Shown: positions 17,226 through 26,196, numbered from the stretch's first letter. The stretch: 64,000 bases of DNA from Emcibacter sp. (GCF_963675455.1 NZ_OY776217.1:310001-374000), one strand, 5' to 3'. A program made the numbers and translations. The notes: generated by a model from the letters alone, not told the origin.

Positions 17226-18740
17226 ATGAGTTATTCATCCTTGCGCGATTTCATGGAACATCTTGAGCAAACCGGCCGTCTGGTGCGGGTGACGGAACCT
17301 GTGTGCACAGACCTGGAAATGACCGAGATCCAGACCCGGGTGCTGGCCGAGGGCGGCCCGGCAATCCTGTTCGAAAACCCGGTCGGCCCCAACGGCGAGA
17401 AATACTGCATGCCGGTGTTGGTCAACCTGTTCGGCACCGTGGAGCGGGTCGCCTGGGGCATGAACAGAGAGCCCGCCGAACTGCGCCAGGTCGGCGAGGA
17501 TCTGGCCGTGTTACGCCAGCCGCAGCCGCCGCGGAATATCCGCGACGCACTGGACATGCTGCCGATCGTCAAGAAGGCCATGACCATGTCACCGAAGACG
17601 GTGAAAAAGGCCCCGGTGCAGGAAGTGGTGCTGACCGGCAATGATATTGACCTCAGTAAACTTCCCGTCCAGGGCTGCTGGCCCGGCGAACCGGCGCCGC
17701 TGATCACCTGGCCGCTGGTGGTGACCAAAGGCCCGGGCAAAGTGGCCGAGGATGATTTCAACCTGGGTATCTACCGCATGCAGGTGCTGAATAAAAACCA
17801 GACCCTGATGCGCTGGCTCAAACACCGCGGCGGCGCACAGCATTACCAGCGCTGGAAAAATGAAAAGCCCGAGCCTTTGCCCGCGGCCGTGGTTCTGGGT
17901 GCCGACCCCGCCACTATCCTCGGCGCTGTAACGCCGGTGCCGGATACCCTGAGCGAATATAAATTCGCCGGACTTCTACGTGGCAAGAAAACCGAGCTCG
18001 TCGACTGCAAGACCGTACCGCTGAAAGTTCCGGCCACCGCCGAAATCGTGCTGGAGGGTCATGTGTCGCTTTCAGATTATGGCGATGAAGGTCCCTACGG
18101 CGATCATACAGGTTATTATAATTCGGTGGAGCAGTTTCCGGTTTTCACCGTCAGCGCCATCACCATGCGCAAAGCCCCCATTTACCTCAGCACCTATACC
18201 GGTCGCCCGCCCGATGAGCCGAGCGTGCTGGGCGAGGCCCTGAACGAGGTCTTTATCCCGCTGCTGCAGCAGCAATTCCCGGAGATCGTCGATTTCTGGC
18301 TGCCGCCGGAAGGCTGCAGCTATCGCATTGCCGTGGTCAGCATGAAAAAGGCCTATGCCGGTCATGCCAAGCGGGTGATGATGGGCGTCTGGTCCTACCT
18401 GCGCCAGTTCATGTACACCAAGTTTGTCATTGTGGTGGATGACGACATCGACTGCCGCGACTGGAAGGATGTGATGTGGGCCATTTCCACCCGCATGGAC
18501 CCGGTGCGCGACACCACCCTGATGGAACATACCCCCATTGACTATCTGGACTTTGCCTCTCCCGTTTCCGGCCTGGGCGGCAAAATGGGCCTCGACGCCA
18601 CCAACAAGATGGGCGGAGAGACCGACCGGGAATGGGGTGAAAAGATCAGCATGGACCGGGCTGTCGTATCCAGAATTGACGACTTGTGGGAAAAACTCGG
18701 CCTGCCCGGTTCCGGCAAATCAATCTGGAAAACAGACTGA
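17226..18740 (+). CDS. ubiD: UbiD-family decarboxylase (3-polyprenyl-4-hydroxybenzoate carboxy-lyase)
   Basis: 504 residues, matching UbiD of ubiquinone synthesis. Uses prenylated FMN made by UbiX. Typical segments: SLRDFMEHLEQTGRLVRV at the N-terminus, NLGIYRMQVLNKNQTLMRWL (prFMN-binding region), EGPYGDHTGYYN and VVDDDIDCRDWKDVMWAI near the C-terminus. No ubiX partner is in the window. The start has no obvious ribosome site. The adjoining MarR regulator converges on it. Confidence 0.92.
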   Translation: MSYSSLRDFMEHLEQTGRLVRVTEPVCTDLEMTEIQTRVLAEGGPAILFENPVGPNGEKYCMPVLVNLFGTVERVAWGMNREPAELRQVGEDLAVLRQPQPPRNIRDALDMLPIVKKAMTMSPKTVKKAPVQEVVLTGNDIDLSKLPVQGCWPGEPAPLITWPLVVTKGPGKVAEDDFNLGIYRMQVLNKNQTLMRWLKHRGGAQHYQRWKNEKPEPLPAAVVLGADPATILGAVTPVPDTLSEYKFAGLLRGKKTELVDCKTVPLKVPATAEIVLEGHVSLSDYGDEGPYGDHTGYYNSVEQFPVFTVSAITMRKAPIYLSTYTGRPPDEPSVLGEALNEVFIPLLQQQFPEIVDFWLPPEGCSYRIAVVSMKKAYAGHAKRVMMGVWSYLRQFMYTKFVIVVDDDIDCRDWKDVMWAISTRMDPVRDTTLMEHTPIDYLDFASPVSGLGGKMGLDATNKMGGETDREWGEKISMDRAVVSRIDDLWEKLGLPGSGKSIWKTD

Positions 18741-18750
18741 TCGTCACCGG

Positions 18751-19233
18751 TCAGGTTGGTTGCGGGTCGGCAATCCTCTGAACCACATCAGAGATATGAT
18801 TGATTGAAGAAAGATGATTCAGAAAATCCTCGGCGGTGAAGTTTTCGGTTATTTTCTGCTGCGCCACCTGCCAGTAGCGCAGGCCGTCAGCAACCACTTC
18901 GTTGCCTTTGTCAGTCAAGGATATGATCCGCTGCCTGCGATCCTTCCCGGGAATGACGGTAATCAGTTTCTGCTTTTCCAGCGGCCGCAGATTGCGGGCA
19001 ACTGTTGATGTATCCATAACCAGCTCATCTGCAAGACCGCTGACGGTGATGTTCTCCAGATGGTTCAACACCATCAGAATGATCATCTGAGTATAACGAA
19101 TACCTGTTTCATGCAAGGCATCGTCATAAAGCCTGGTTACTGCTCGTGATGCTTTCCGGATATTCAGGCAGACACAAGTATCTATATATTTCTTGATATC
19201 ACTGCTGGATATTTCCGGACCCTGATTGCCCAC
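18751..19233 (-). CDS. MarR-family transcriptional regulator
   Basis: 160 residues with a MarR winged-helix core: RYTQMIILMVLNHLENITVSGLADEL, the recognition helix VMDTSTVARNLRPLEKQKLI and the wing VIPGKDRRQRIISLTDKG. MarR dimers usually repress and respond to small phenolic or oxidative ligands. N-terminal CVCLNIRKASRAVTRLYD contains cysteines that could be redox-sensitive (inference). A palindrome 48 bp upstream is a candidate own operator. Confidence 0.9.
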   Translation of the reverse strand: MGNQGPEISSSDIKKYIDTCVCLNIRKASRAVTRLYDDALHETGIRYTQMIILMVLNHLENITVSGLADELVMDTSTVARNLRPLEKQKLITVIPGKDRRQRIISLTDKGNEVVADGLRYWQVAQQKITENFTAEDFLNHLSSINHISDVVQRIADPQPT

Positions 19234-19280
19234 GTTACTCTACCCCCTTTCCACTCTGTACAACGCTCGTCGCGTCTTAT

Positions 19281-19294
19281 TATAACCCGTTATA
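19281..19294. promoter_or_regulatory. Candidate MarR operator
   Basis: Perfect inverted repeat TATAAC-CC-GTTATA in the AT-rich region upstream of the marR-type gene (its start is at 19233). Size and position fit an autoregulatory MarR site, but no binding evidence exists. The rest of 19234-19531 (298 bp) is AT-rich promoter DNA with no gene seen. Confidence 0.4.
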
Positions 19295-19531
19295 TTATTT
19301 AGTATTTTCTTATTCTAATATATTCTCAATACACGGCGGGTCAGCATGCAGTTTTTAAGTCACTGTCTTACAATATTAACCATAGGACAGGGCCACAAAC
19401 AATCATTTAAGTTAAAAAATTTCAATATTTAATTGCTGACGCAAAGAAGCAGTTCATTCTGGCACTGAGAAGGAATTGCTTCTATAAACTAGATTCTATA
19501 AACAAAAAAAATGCGTCCAAAGGAAGCAGAA

Positions 19532-20893
19532 ATGTCCCAAAATGAAATTAATATCGCCAAAAATAACCTAAAAAGGTTAGAAACCTTGGTATATCTTGCA
19601 CAAAAGGCCGGGGCAGACCAGGCAGACGCCGTTTTTTTCTCAAGCGAGTCAGAATCAGTCTCATGGCGACTCGGCAAGATGGAAGATGTCGAGAGATCAG
19701 AAAGCAGCGATCTGGGACTGCGGGTCATTATCGGAAAAAAACAGGCAATTGTCTCCTCCAGCGACCTGGGACAGGCCAATCTGGACACTCTGGTCGAACG
19801 AGCCCTGGACATGGCGCGAAATGCACCGGAAGATCCCTGGTGCGGCCTGGCTGACAAGAATCTTCTGGCCGGTAAAATACCGGAAGGCCTTGACCTCTAT
19901 GACGACACAAAAATAGCTGCCGAAAAACTGAAAGAAATGGCCAGGGAAACCGAGGAACTGGCTCTGGAAGTCGACGGCATCACCAATTCCCAGGGCGCCA
20001 GCGCCGGCACTTCTGCAACCAGTATCGCCCTGTGCAATTCAGACGGCTTCGCCCAGACCTACCAGTCCAGCAGCTTCAGCCTGAGCGTTTCCGTTATCGC
20101 CGGGTCCGGCACAGGCATGGAGCGGGATTACAGCTATAGCTCCAAACGCCATCTGGAAGATCTGGACACACCGGCCAACATTGCCCGGGAAGCCACTGAA
20201 CGGGCGCTGAGGCGGCTCAACCCGCAAAAGGTAAAAACAACGCAGGTACCGGTGATCTTCGATCCACGGGTATCCCGCACCCTTGTCGGACATCTGGCCA
20301 GCGCCGTTAACGGCCAGTCCATTGCCCGGGGCACCAGCTTCCTGAAAGAATCCCTGAACAGGCGGATTTTCCCCGCCGATATCCGGATCATTGACGACCC
20401 GCATATTTGCAGAGGTGTTTCTTCAAGGCCGTTCGACGGCGAAGGTGTCGCCAACGGCAAAATGGATCTGATCCGGGACGGAGTCCTGCAAAACTGGATC
20501 CTGGACAGCAGCAGCGCCCGCCAGCTCGGCCTGCAGACCAACGGCCATGCCAGCCGGGGAACCTCGTCACCGCCTCATCCGTCGTCCAGCAACCTTTACC
20601 TGGCTGCCGGAAAGCCATCCCCTGCGGAACTGATGGCAGATATAAAATCCGGCTTTTATGTCACTGAACTGATCGGCATGGGCGTGAACGGCATTACCGG
20701 CGACTATAGTCGCGGCGCCAGCGGGTTCTGGATCGAAAACGGGGAATTGACCTACCCGGTCAATGAAATCACCATTGCCGGCAATTTGAAGGACATGTTC
20801 CTGTGTTTAAGCGCCGCCAGTGACCTTGAACTGAAATACGGCACCGATGCCCCGACCCTGCGCATCGAAAAAATGATGCTGGCCGGCAGTTAA
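19532..20893 (+). CDS. pmbA: PmbA/TldE-type metalloprotease subunit
   Basis: 453 residues from the ATG at 19532, which is preceded by AAAGGAAG; an in-frame ATG at 19511 lies inside that ribosome site. TldE/PmbA pairs with TldD to degrade peptides and mature microcin or CcdA; TldE itself lacks the HEXXXH zinc motif, and none is seen here. Family features include GADQADAVFF, GLRVIIGKKQAIVSSSDL, RGTSSPPHPSSSNLYL and the C-terminal GVNGITGDYSRGASGFWIEN. tldD is not in the window. Confidence 0.92.
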   Translation: MSQNEINIAKNNLKRLETLVYLAQKAGADQADAVFFSSESESVSWRLGKMEDVERSESSDLGLRVIIGKKQAIVSSSDLGQANLDTLVERALDMARNAPEDPWCGLADKNLLAGKIPEGLDLYDDTKIAAEKLKEMARETEELALEVDGITNSQGASAGTSATSIALCNSDGFAQTYQSSSFSLSVSVIAGSGTGMERDYSYSSKRHLEDLDTPANIAREATERALRRLNPQKVKTTQVPVIFDPRVSRTLVGHLASAVNGQSIARGTSFLKESLNRRIFPADIRIIDDPHICRGVSSRPFDGEGVANGKMDLIRDGVLQNWILDSSSARQLGLQTNGHASRGTSSPPHPSSSNLYLAAGKPSPAELMADIKSGFYVTELIGMGVNGITGDYSRGASGFWIENGELTYPVNEITIAGNLKDMFLCLSAASDLELKYGTDAPTLRIEKMMLAGS

Positions 20894-20923
20894 CACCGGA
20901 AATACTTCAGATTAAAATAACAA

Positions 20924-20949
20924 GGCCTGCCTCCGGAAGGAGGCAGGCC
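20924..20949. terminator. Bidirectional hairpin between pmbA and the porin gene
   Basis: Perfect 11-bp stem GGCCTGCCTCC (20924-20934) / GGAGGCAGGCC (20939-20949), loop GGAA. The T tract is weak, but the position between two convergent stops fits termination of both. Confidence 0.7.
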
Positions 20950-20973
20950 CTAAAATAATCTGTTTCTTCTGGC

Positions 20974-21672
20974 TTAGAAAGAAGCGCCGACTGAGAAAAC
21001 AACAGTCGCGTCAGTCATGTCACCAGCCATGTCGGTGTCAACATAGGCCAGACCGAAATCAAGACCACCGTAAGCTACAGAAGCACCGATGCTCCAGTCC
21101 AGCTTGCTGTCAAAGAAACCGTCTTCGTAACCAAGGTGAGCTGATACTGTGAAAGGAGTATCGGGAATGGCGGATTCCAGATCGCCGTAAACATAGATAT
21201 TGTCCTGGTCACCGGTATTGTCGCTGGAGAAAGCATAGGCCATACCAACAGTTGCGGAGGCTACGCCGAGATCAGCCCCTACGGAACCGTATGCTTCGAG
21301 GTAATCAGAGCTATTGCCTGAAGGATAAACATACATCAGCAGGCCGATGTCATAGGAAAATCCTTCAATTTCGCCACCATAACCGGCGTAGACGTCCATT
21401 TCTGTCTCACCGAAAGCCACGGTATCGTCCATGCTGGACATCCATGTACCTACATAGAAACCACTTTCATGGCTGTAGTCGAGACCACCCTGAATGGCGA
21501 TGTCTTCGTTGCTGAGGGACACACCACGGAACCGGTACTGGGTTGTGATGGCCACATTGGCGCTGACTTCACCGCCCAGGAAACCTTCTTCTTCTGCAAA
21601 TGCTGGTGCTGCAGCTGAGGCGATGGCGACAGTAGCAACGGAAGCCAAAATGGCACTCTTAAGTGTTTTCAC
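20974..21672 (-). CDS. TorF-family putative porin (TIGR02001-like outer membrane protein)
   Basis: 232 residues if translation begins at the GTG at 21672, which has a perfect AAGGAGA ribosome site; the ATG at 21723 gives a basic 17-residue extension and has no such site. GTG start gives a proper signal peptide (KTLKSAILASVATVAIASAAAPAFA). The mature chain alternates beta strands (ITTQYRFRGVSLSNEDIAIQGGLDY) and ends in VVFSVGASF with a terminal Phe. The family is a proteobacterial barrel of about 230-250 residues; substrate unknown. Confidence 0.82.
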   Translation of the reverse strand: MKTLKSAILASVATVAIASAAAPAFAEEEGFLGGEVSANVAITTQYRFRGVSLSNEDIAIQGGLDYSHESGFYVGTWMSSMDDTVAFGETEMDVYAGYGGEIEGFSYDIGLLMYVYPSGNSSDYLEAYGSVGADLGVASATVGMAYAFSSDNTGDQDNIYVYGDLESAIPDTPFTVSAHLGYEDGFFDSKLDWSIGASVAYGGLDFGLAYVDTDMAGDMTDATVVFSVGASF

Positions 21673-21790
21673 GTTTCTCTCCTTAAACTTAAATTTATTT
21701 TTTTTGAACCTTGGCAAGTTCATACTGCCTTAATTCAATTTTCATGCCAAACTCCACATATCGTTGGTTAACCCATTTATTATCAATATG

Positions 21791-21805
21791 TTAACAGAAG
21801 TTTAA
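21791..21805. promoter_or_regulatory. CtrA-type box upstream of the porin gene
   Basis: TTAACAGAAGTTTAA matches the alphaproteobacterial CtrA consensus TTAA-N7-TTAA exactly, about 120 bp upstream of the porin start. An 8-base match is expected roughly once per window by chance, so support is modest. Confidence 0.3.
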
Positions 21806-22040
21806 CAAGAGAGGCGGTGCTTTGACCAACCTCTGGGGAGTTGTATCGACCCCAATTAAGGCAAAATTTTGTTCAAAAACTGCCTATATTTTTTGCATTT
21901 TTATATATTGATTATTTTTTAATCAGCACACTGCGGAAAAATGGCAGAAAAGCTTATATATTTTTGCTGCGACTGCTAAATATACCGCGTAAAAAATAGT
22001 TACTGACGGGTCATTTTTTTTGCCAAGGGCACCTTTTGTC

Positions 22041-22069
22041 GCCTTACGATGTATATCACATCGCAAGGC
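22041..22069. promoter_or_regulatory. Imperfect 29-bp inverted repeat
   Basis: GCCTTACGATGT (22041-22052) and ACATCGCAAGGC (22058-22069) are complementary except for one position, around the centre ATATC. It lies about 95 bp upstream of the gene at 22163. It may be a regulator-binding dyad or an RNA hairpin; no T run follows. Confidence 0.4.
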
Positions 22070-22162
22070 CACCGGACAACTTGACGGATAAAGTCAGACG
22101 TGACACCCTGTTAAGTGACAGGCATTTTCCTGCAATAACGTCGATTGAGATGGGGTAAAATC

Positions 22163-22537
22163 ATGCCGGAAGCCGGATCCCGGGACCTTAAAAAATTACT
22201 TCTTGTCCTTGTCGCCATTGTGGCGATTGCCTTCATTATCTGGCCGCTCAGTGTATTTTTCCAGACTTCAGGTTACCGGACCCTGATTTTCTTCCTGGCC
22301 CTGGAGGCCGGTATCCTTGTCTGGCAGGAAATGAAGCACAAGCACTGGCTGGAGCAGATCAAACGCCGCCAGTGGCTGCGTATCACCTATCATGCCGGTC
22401 TGATTATTTTTGCAATCAGCCTTGCCCTGCTGTCTGAAAAATACATCTTTGAGGGCCTGAACAAGGCCATCGAGTTCCTGCTGCTGGTGGCGCTGGCCAT
22501 CTTCGGTCTGAAAAAAACCAAGGATTTCCTGATCTAG
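22163..22537 (+). CDS. Small hypothetical membrane protein
   Basis: 124 residues from the ATG at 22163; a TTG at 22145 in frame is less likely because GGGGT lies just ahead of the ATG. Four hydrophobic segments are visible at about 12-33 (LLLVLVAIVAIAFIIWPLSV), 41-55, 79-97 (LIIFAISLALL) and 106-118, with basic loops, so it is an inner-membrane protein. I do not recognise the family. Converges on the M23 peptidase gene with 3 bp between stops. Confidence 0.7.
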   Translation: MPEAGSRDLKKLLLVLVAIVAIAFIIWPLSVFFQTSGYRTLIFFLALEAGILVWQEMKHKHWLEQIKRRQWLRITYHAGLIIFAISLALLSEKYIFEGLNKAIEFLLLVALAIFGLKKTKDFLI

Positions 22538-22540
22538 CCG

Positions 22541-23341
22541 TCAGGATGCCGGCAGCGAAAGCTCCGGATTCAACCGTTCGCCGTACCAGTTGAGACCCCA
22601 GTGCAGATGCGGCCCGGTAGCCCGGCCGGTCATGCCAACCTTGCCCAGGTCCGCCCCCTGCCCGATTTCCTGCCCCTCCTCGACCGCAACAGAAGACAAG
22701 TGGCAATAGACGGTACTGACCCCATAGCCGTGATCAATGATCACCGTATTGCCGGTATAATAGAGATCCGCCACCAGCGTCACCCTGCCGCCCCAGGGCG
22801 CCACCACCGGCGTGCCTTCCGGCGCGGCAATATCCATACCCGTATGCGGGCTGCGCGGTTTGCCGTTCAATATGCGGTGATTGCCGAAATGTCCGGAAAT
22901 GCGTCCCTTGACCGGCCAGACCATGGGCTTGCCGAAATCACTGAGGTCGCTGTCCGACTTGCGGGCCGCGTTGACCTTCAGGGCATCCTGGCGAATACGT
23001 TCCTGAACCTCCGGCGGCGGCGTCACCATTTTCGGCGGTAGGCCGTCAACGACAGACGTATCATATTTCTGCGCCTGCACCGCAACCGCATATTCTTTTT
23101 CGCTGCCGTCTCCATTGACCAGCCGGAAGGTGACTTGTTTTTCTTCCTTCCAGTTGAGGCCAAAAGGGAAATAACCGGCAGGTGTCGTGCGGAGCTGACG
23201 GCCCTTGAACCAGACTTCGCCCCCCTCAGGCGCCTTGCCCACATAAAAACCACCCTGGACAAGCTGCTCCGGCACCCGGAAGTCGTCAGCCAGTGCCATA
23301 AGCGGGAAGACCAGAAGAATAAAGAATAACAGACGTTTCAT
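22541..23341 (-). CDS. M23-family zinc metallopeptidase (LytM-type, exported)
   Basis: 266 residues. Signal peptide MKRLLFFILLVFPLMALA, an N-terminal beta domain, then a complete LytM domain: GRISGHFGNHRILNG and HTGMDIAAPEGTPVVAPWGG supply the first zinc His and Asp, and TGPHLHWGLNWYG the HxH motif, so it should be active as an endopeptidase on murein cross-links. Its start overlaps the xseA stop by one base, so it is co-transcribed with xseA. Confidence 0.92.
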   Translation of the reverse strand: MKRLLFFILLVFPLMALADDFRVPEQLVQGGFYVGKAPEGGEVWFKGRQLRTTPAGYFPFGLNWKEEKQVTFRLVNGDGSEKEYAVAVQAQKYDTSVVDGLPPKMVTPPPEVQERIRQDALKVNAARKSDSDLSDFGKPMVWPVKGRISGHFGNHRILNGKPRSPHTGMDIAAPEGTPVVAPWGGRVTLVADLYYTGNTVIIDHGYGVSTVYCHLSSVAVEEGQEIGQGADLGKVGMTGRATGPHLHWGLNWYGERLNPELSLPAS

Positions 23342-24786
23342 CAGAACAAACTCTCCTGACGGCCATCATCTGCCGGCTTTGTGGCTTTTTTGGGCTTTTT
23401 CGGCGCCGGTGGCGCTCCGCCAGCTTCCGCCCGGGCTGTCACATGACCATCCCGGAACTCAATATCCAGACCGTCCCCCGGGCGGATATCACCGGCCAGG
23501 GTCACCGCTTTACCCGCCGCATCCCGGATCACCGCATAGCCGCGATCCAGCACCCGCTTGTAATTGAGGCTGTCAAACAAACGGGTGGAGCTGTCCAGGG
23601 CGCGCCTGTGCTGATCCAGCTGCCTTTGGGCTGCCCGGTCGAGCCGTGCCCCCAGCTCCCCAATTCTTTCTGTCTGCCGCCGGATATCCCGGACCAGAAC
23701 CTCAGACCTCAGTCTCTGGCCGACCGTGGTCAGACGCAACTTCTGCCGCTCACTCAGGTTTTTCAACGCCCGGGGCAGCCGTTCCGCCATATCATCAAAT
23801 CTCTGCTGACTGAGAGACAGAAGATCCTGGGGTTTCGGCAGCCCGCGGCCCAGACCCTCGACCCGCTGGCGACGTTCGGCAAGCAGGCGCTGAGTCGCCC
23901 GGTTCTGCCGGGCTGCCAGGTCTTCCACTGTATAGACCAGATCGGCCCGCACCGGCACCGCCATTTCGGCCGCGGCCGTCGGTGTCGGCGCCCGCCGGTC
24001 CGAGGCATAATCGATCAGGGTGGTGTCCGTCTCATGCCCGACGGCGCTGATCAGCGGGATTTCGCTTGCCGCCGCCGCCCGCACCACGCGTTCTTCATTG
24101 AAACTCCAGAGATCCTCGAGACTGCCGCCGCCGCGCGCCACAATCAGCACATCGGGGCGCGGCAGGTCACCGCCCACCGGCATGTTGTTAAACCCTTCAA
24201 TCGCCTCGGTGATCTGATCAGCGGCCCCTTCCCCCTGGACCAGAACCGGCCACACCAGCACCCGGCGCGGAAAACGGTCATGAAGCCGGTGCAGGATATC
24301 TCTGATCACCGCCCCGGTGGGGGACGTCACCACGCCAATGACTTCGGGCAGATAGGGGATCGGTTTCTTTCGCGCAGGGTCAAACAGACCCTCGGCCGCC
24401 AGTTTCTTTTTCCTCTCCTCCAGCAGCGCCATCAGCGCCCCGGCCCCGGCCGGTTCCATGCGCTCAATAACAATCTGGTATTTGGACCGTCCGGGATAGG
24501 TCGTGAGCTTGCCGGTACAGATAACTTCAAGCCCGTCTTCAGGCCGGAAATTGAGCCTGCCGGCGGTCCCTTTCCACATGACGCCATCGAGAACCGATTT
24601 TTCATCTTTCAGCGCCAGATAGACATGACCGGAGGCGGCCTGCTTGAAACCGCTGATTTCACCGCGCACCCGCACATAGCCGAAATTTTCCTCCACATAG
24701 CGTTTCAGGGACAGGCTCAGTTCCGTCACCGAATATTCGGGGGCGTTGCTGGACTGTTGTTCGGAGGAATAGGGATAATCTGACAT
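23341..24786 (-). CDS. xseA: Exodeoxyribonuclease VII large subunit
   Basis: 481 residues from MSDYPYSSEQQ at 24786; an in-frame ATG at 24831 would add 15 residues and neither has a strong ribosome site. With XseB it degrades single-stranded DNA. Domains in order: an OB fold (EYSVTELSLSLKRYVEENFG... VRVRGEISGFKQAASGHVYL), a catalytic core with IGVVTSPTGAVIRDILHR and ARGGGSLEDLWSFNEE and SAVGHETDTTLIDYASDRRAPTP, and a long coiled-coil C-terminal arm. The lysine-rich tail (APKKPKKATKPADD) is typical. Divergent from purD. xseB is not here. Confidence 0.94.
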   Translation of the reverse strand: MSDYPYSSEQQSSNAPEYSVTELSLSLKRYVEENFGYVRVRGEISGFKQAASGHVYLALKDEKSVLDGVMWKGTAGRLNFRPEDGLEVICTGKLTTYPGRSKYQIVIERMEPAGAGALMALLEERKKKLAAEGLFDPARKKPIPYLPEVIGVVTSPTGAVIRDILHRLHDRFPRRVLVWPVLVQGEGAADQITEAIEGFNNMPVGGDLPRPDVLIVARGGGSLEDLWSFNEERVVRAAAASEIPLISAVGHETDTTLIDYASDRRAPTPTAAAEMAVPVRADLVYTVEDLAARQNRATQRLLAERRQRVEGLGRGLPKPQDLLSLSQQRFDDMAERLPRALKNLSERQKLRLTTVGQRLRSEVLVRDIRRQTERIGELGARLDRAAQRQLDQHRRALDSSTRLFDSLNYKRVLDRGYAVIRDAAGKAVTLAGDIRPGDGLDIEFRDGHVTARAEAGGAPPAPKKPKKATKPADDGRQESLF

Positions 24787-24863
24787 CTGTTCGACGGGCT
24801 CTACTTGAATCTCGTTTCGCTTATGGTACAAGAGGGAAATTTTTTTTAACAGGATTAATCTGC

Positions 24864-26141
24864 ATGAATATTCTGATCATCGGTTCCGGCGGCCGCGAAC
24901 ATGCGCTGACTTGGAAAATCGCCCAGTCCCCGCTGGTGGAAAAAATCTTCACCGCCCCGGGCAACGGCGGCATGGACGATATTTCCGAACCGGTGACACT
25001 GGATCTGTCCGACCATGGCGCGGTGATCACCTTCTGCGATGAAAATGACGTGGATTTCGTGGTCGTCGGCCCGGAGGCCCCGCTGGTGGAAGGCCTGGTG
25101 GACAGCCTGCAGATTGCCGAAATCCCGGCCTTCGGCCCCACCGCCGACGCCGCCCGGCTGGAAGGCTCCAAAGGTTTTACCAAGGACCTGTGCGCCAAAT
25201 ATAATATTCCCACCGCCGCCTACGGCCGCTTTACCGAAGCTGCACCGGCCAAGGCCTTCATTGCAGACAAGGGCGCGCCGATTGTGGTCAAGGCTGACGG
25301 CCTTGCCGCCGGCAAAGGCGTCATCATCGCCACCACAGTCGAGGAAGCCCAGCAGGCTGTGGATGATATTTTCGGTGGTCAGTTCGGCGATGCGGGTGCG
25401 GAACTTGTGGTCGAGGAATTCCTCGACGGCGAAGAAGCCAGCTTCTTTGTCCTGACCGACGGGGAAAATATCCTGCCGCTGGCCACCGCCCAGGACCACA
25501 AGCGGGTCGGCGACGGCGATACCGGCCCCAATACCGGGGGCATGGGCGCCTACAGCCCGGCCCCGGTGATGACCGGCGACCTGATGGAACGGACCATCAA
25601 CGAGATCATCCTGCCGACCGTGCGCGGTATGAAGGAAGAAGGCCATCCCTTTACCGGCGTGCTCTATGCCGGCCTGATGATCACCGACAAGGGCCCGGAA
25701 CTGATCGAATATAACGTGCGCTTCGGCGATCCCGAATGCCAGGTGCTGATGATGCGCCTGAAGTCGGACATTGTCCCGGCCCTGATGGCAACCGCCAGCG
25801 GCACCCTGGACCAGGAAAGCCTCGACTGGCATGACGACAAGGCCCTGACCGTGGTCATGGCGGCCAAAGGCTATCCCGGCAGTTACGAGAAAAACACCGA
25901 GATCAAAAACCTTGCCGCCGCCGGATCCGACAAGGATGTGGTCATCTTCCATGCCGGCACCAAAAAACAGGACGGCAAAATCCTCGCCACCGGCGGACGG
26001 GTGCTGAATGTGACCGCCCGGGGCGAAAGCATCACCGAGGCGCAGAAAAAAGCCTATACCGCCCTCGATAAAATCGACTGGGACAACGGCTTCTGCCGCC
26101 GGGACATCGGCTGGCGCGCCATTGAGCGGGAACAATCCTGA
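24864..26141 (+). CDS. purD: Phosphoribosylamine-glycine ligase
   Basis: 425 residues, standard length. ATP-grasp enzyme for the second step of purine synthesis, joining glycine to phosphoribosylamine. Family blocks: MNILIIGSGGREHALTWKI, VVGPEAPLVEGLVD, VKADGLAAGKGVIIA, DHKRVGDGDTGPNTGGMGAY and EYNVRFGDPECQ, which holds the metal and ATP ligands. Only 77 bp separate it from the divergent xseA start, so their promoters overlap. Confidence 0.96.
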   Translation: MNILIIGSGGREHALTWKIAQSPLVEKIFTAPGNGGMDDISEPVTLDLSDHGAVITFCDENDVDFVVVGPEAPLVEGLVDSLQIAEIPAFGPTADAARLEGSKGFTKDLCAKYNIPTAAYGRFTEAAPAKAFIADKGAPIVVKADGLAAGKGVIIATTVEEAQQAVDDIFGGQFGDAGAELVVEEFLDGEEASFFVLTDGENILPLATAQDHKRVGDGDTGPNTGGMGAYSPAPVMTGDLMERTINEIILPTVRGMKEEGHPFTGVLYAGLMITDKGPELIEYNVRFGDPECQVLMMRLKSDIVPALMATASGTLDQESLDWHDDKALTVVMAAKGYPGSYEKNTEIKNLAAAGSDKDVVIFHAGTKKQDGKILATGGRVLNVTARGESITEAQKKAYTALDKIDWDNGFCRRDIGWRAIEREQS

Positions 26142-26160
26142 CATACGAAAATTTACCCCC

Positions 26161-26196
26161 CATTAATTGTGACACTTTTATTGCATTAATGTGACG
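26161..26196. promoter_or_regulatory. Direct repeats upstream of the Na/Pi cotransporter gene
   Basis: CATTAATTGTGAC (26161-26173) and CATTAATGTGAC (26184-26195) are near-identical direct repeats; their TGTGAC parts are exactly 22 bp (two helical turns) apart. PhoB boxes are direct repeats of 11-bp units, so a phosphate-type operator is conceivable, but the core does not match CTGTCAT well. Confidence 0.35.

Larger units (their letters stand above)
21673..22162. other. Long AT-rich intergenic region
   Basis: 490 bp between the divergent porin and membrane-protein genes with no convincing gene. It carries a CtrA-type box (21791-21805) and a 29-bp imperfect inverted repeat (22041-22069), listed separately. 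Much of the rest is low-complexity T-rich sequence consistent with strong promoters. Confidence 0.6.

Noticed and set aside
23443..24783. Long plus-strand frame (446 codons) opposite xseA
   Set aside because: It is the antisense shadow of xseA, which has complete family motifs; the plus frame has repetitive, His/Arg-rich composition without any known domain.
24855..26144. Minus-strand frame opposite purD
   Set aside because: Shadow frame; purD on the plus strand is complete and conserved.
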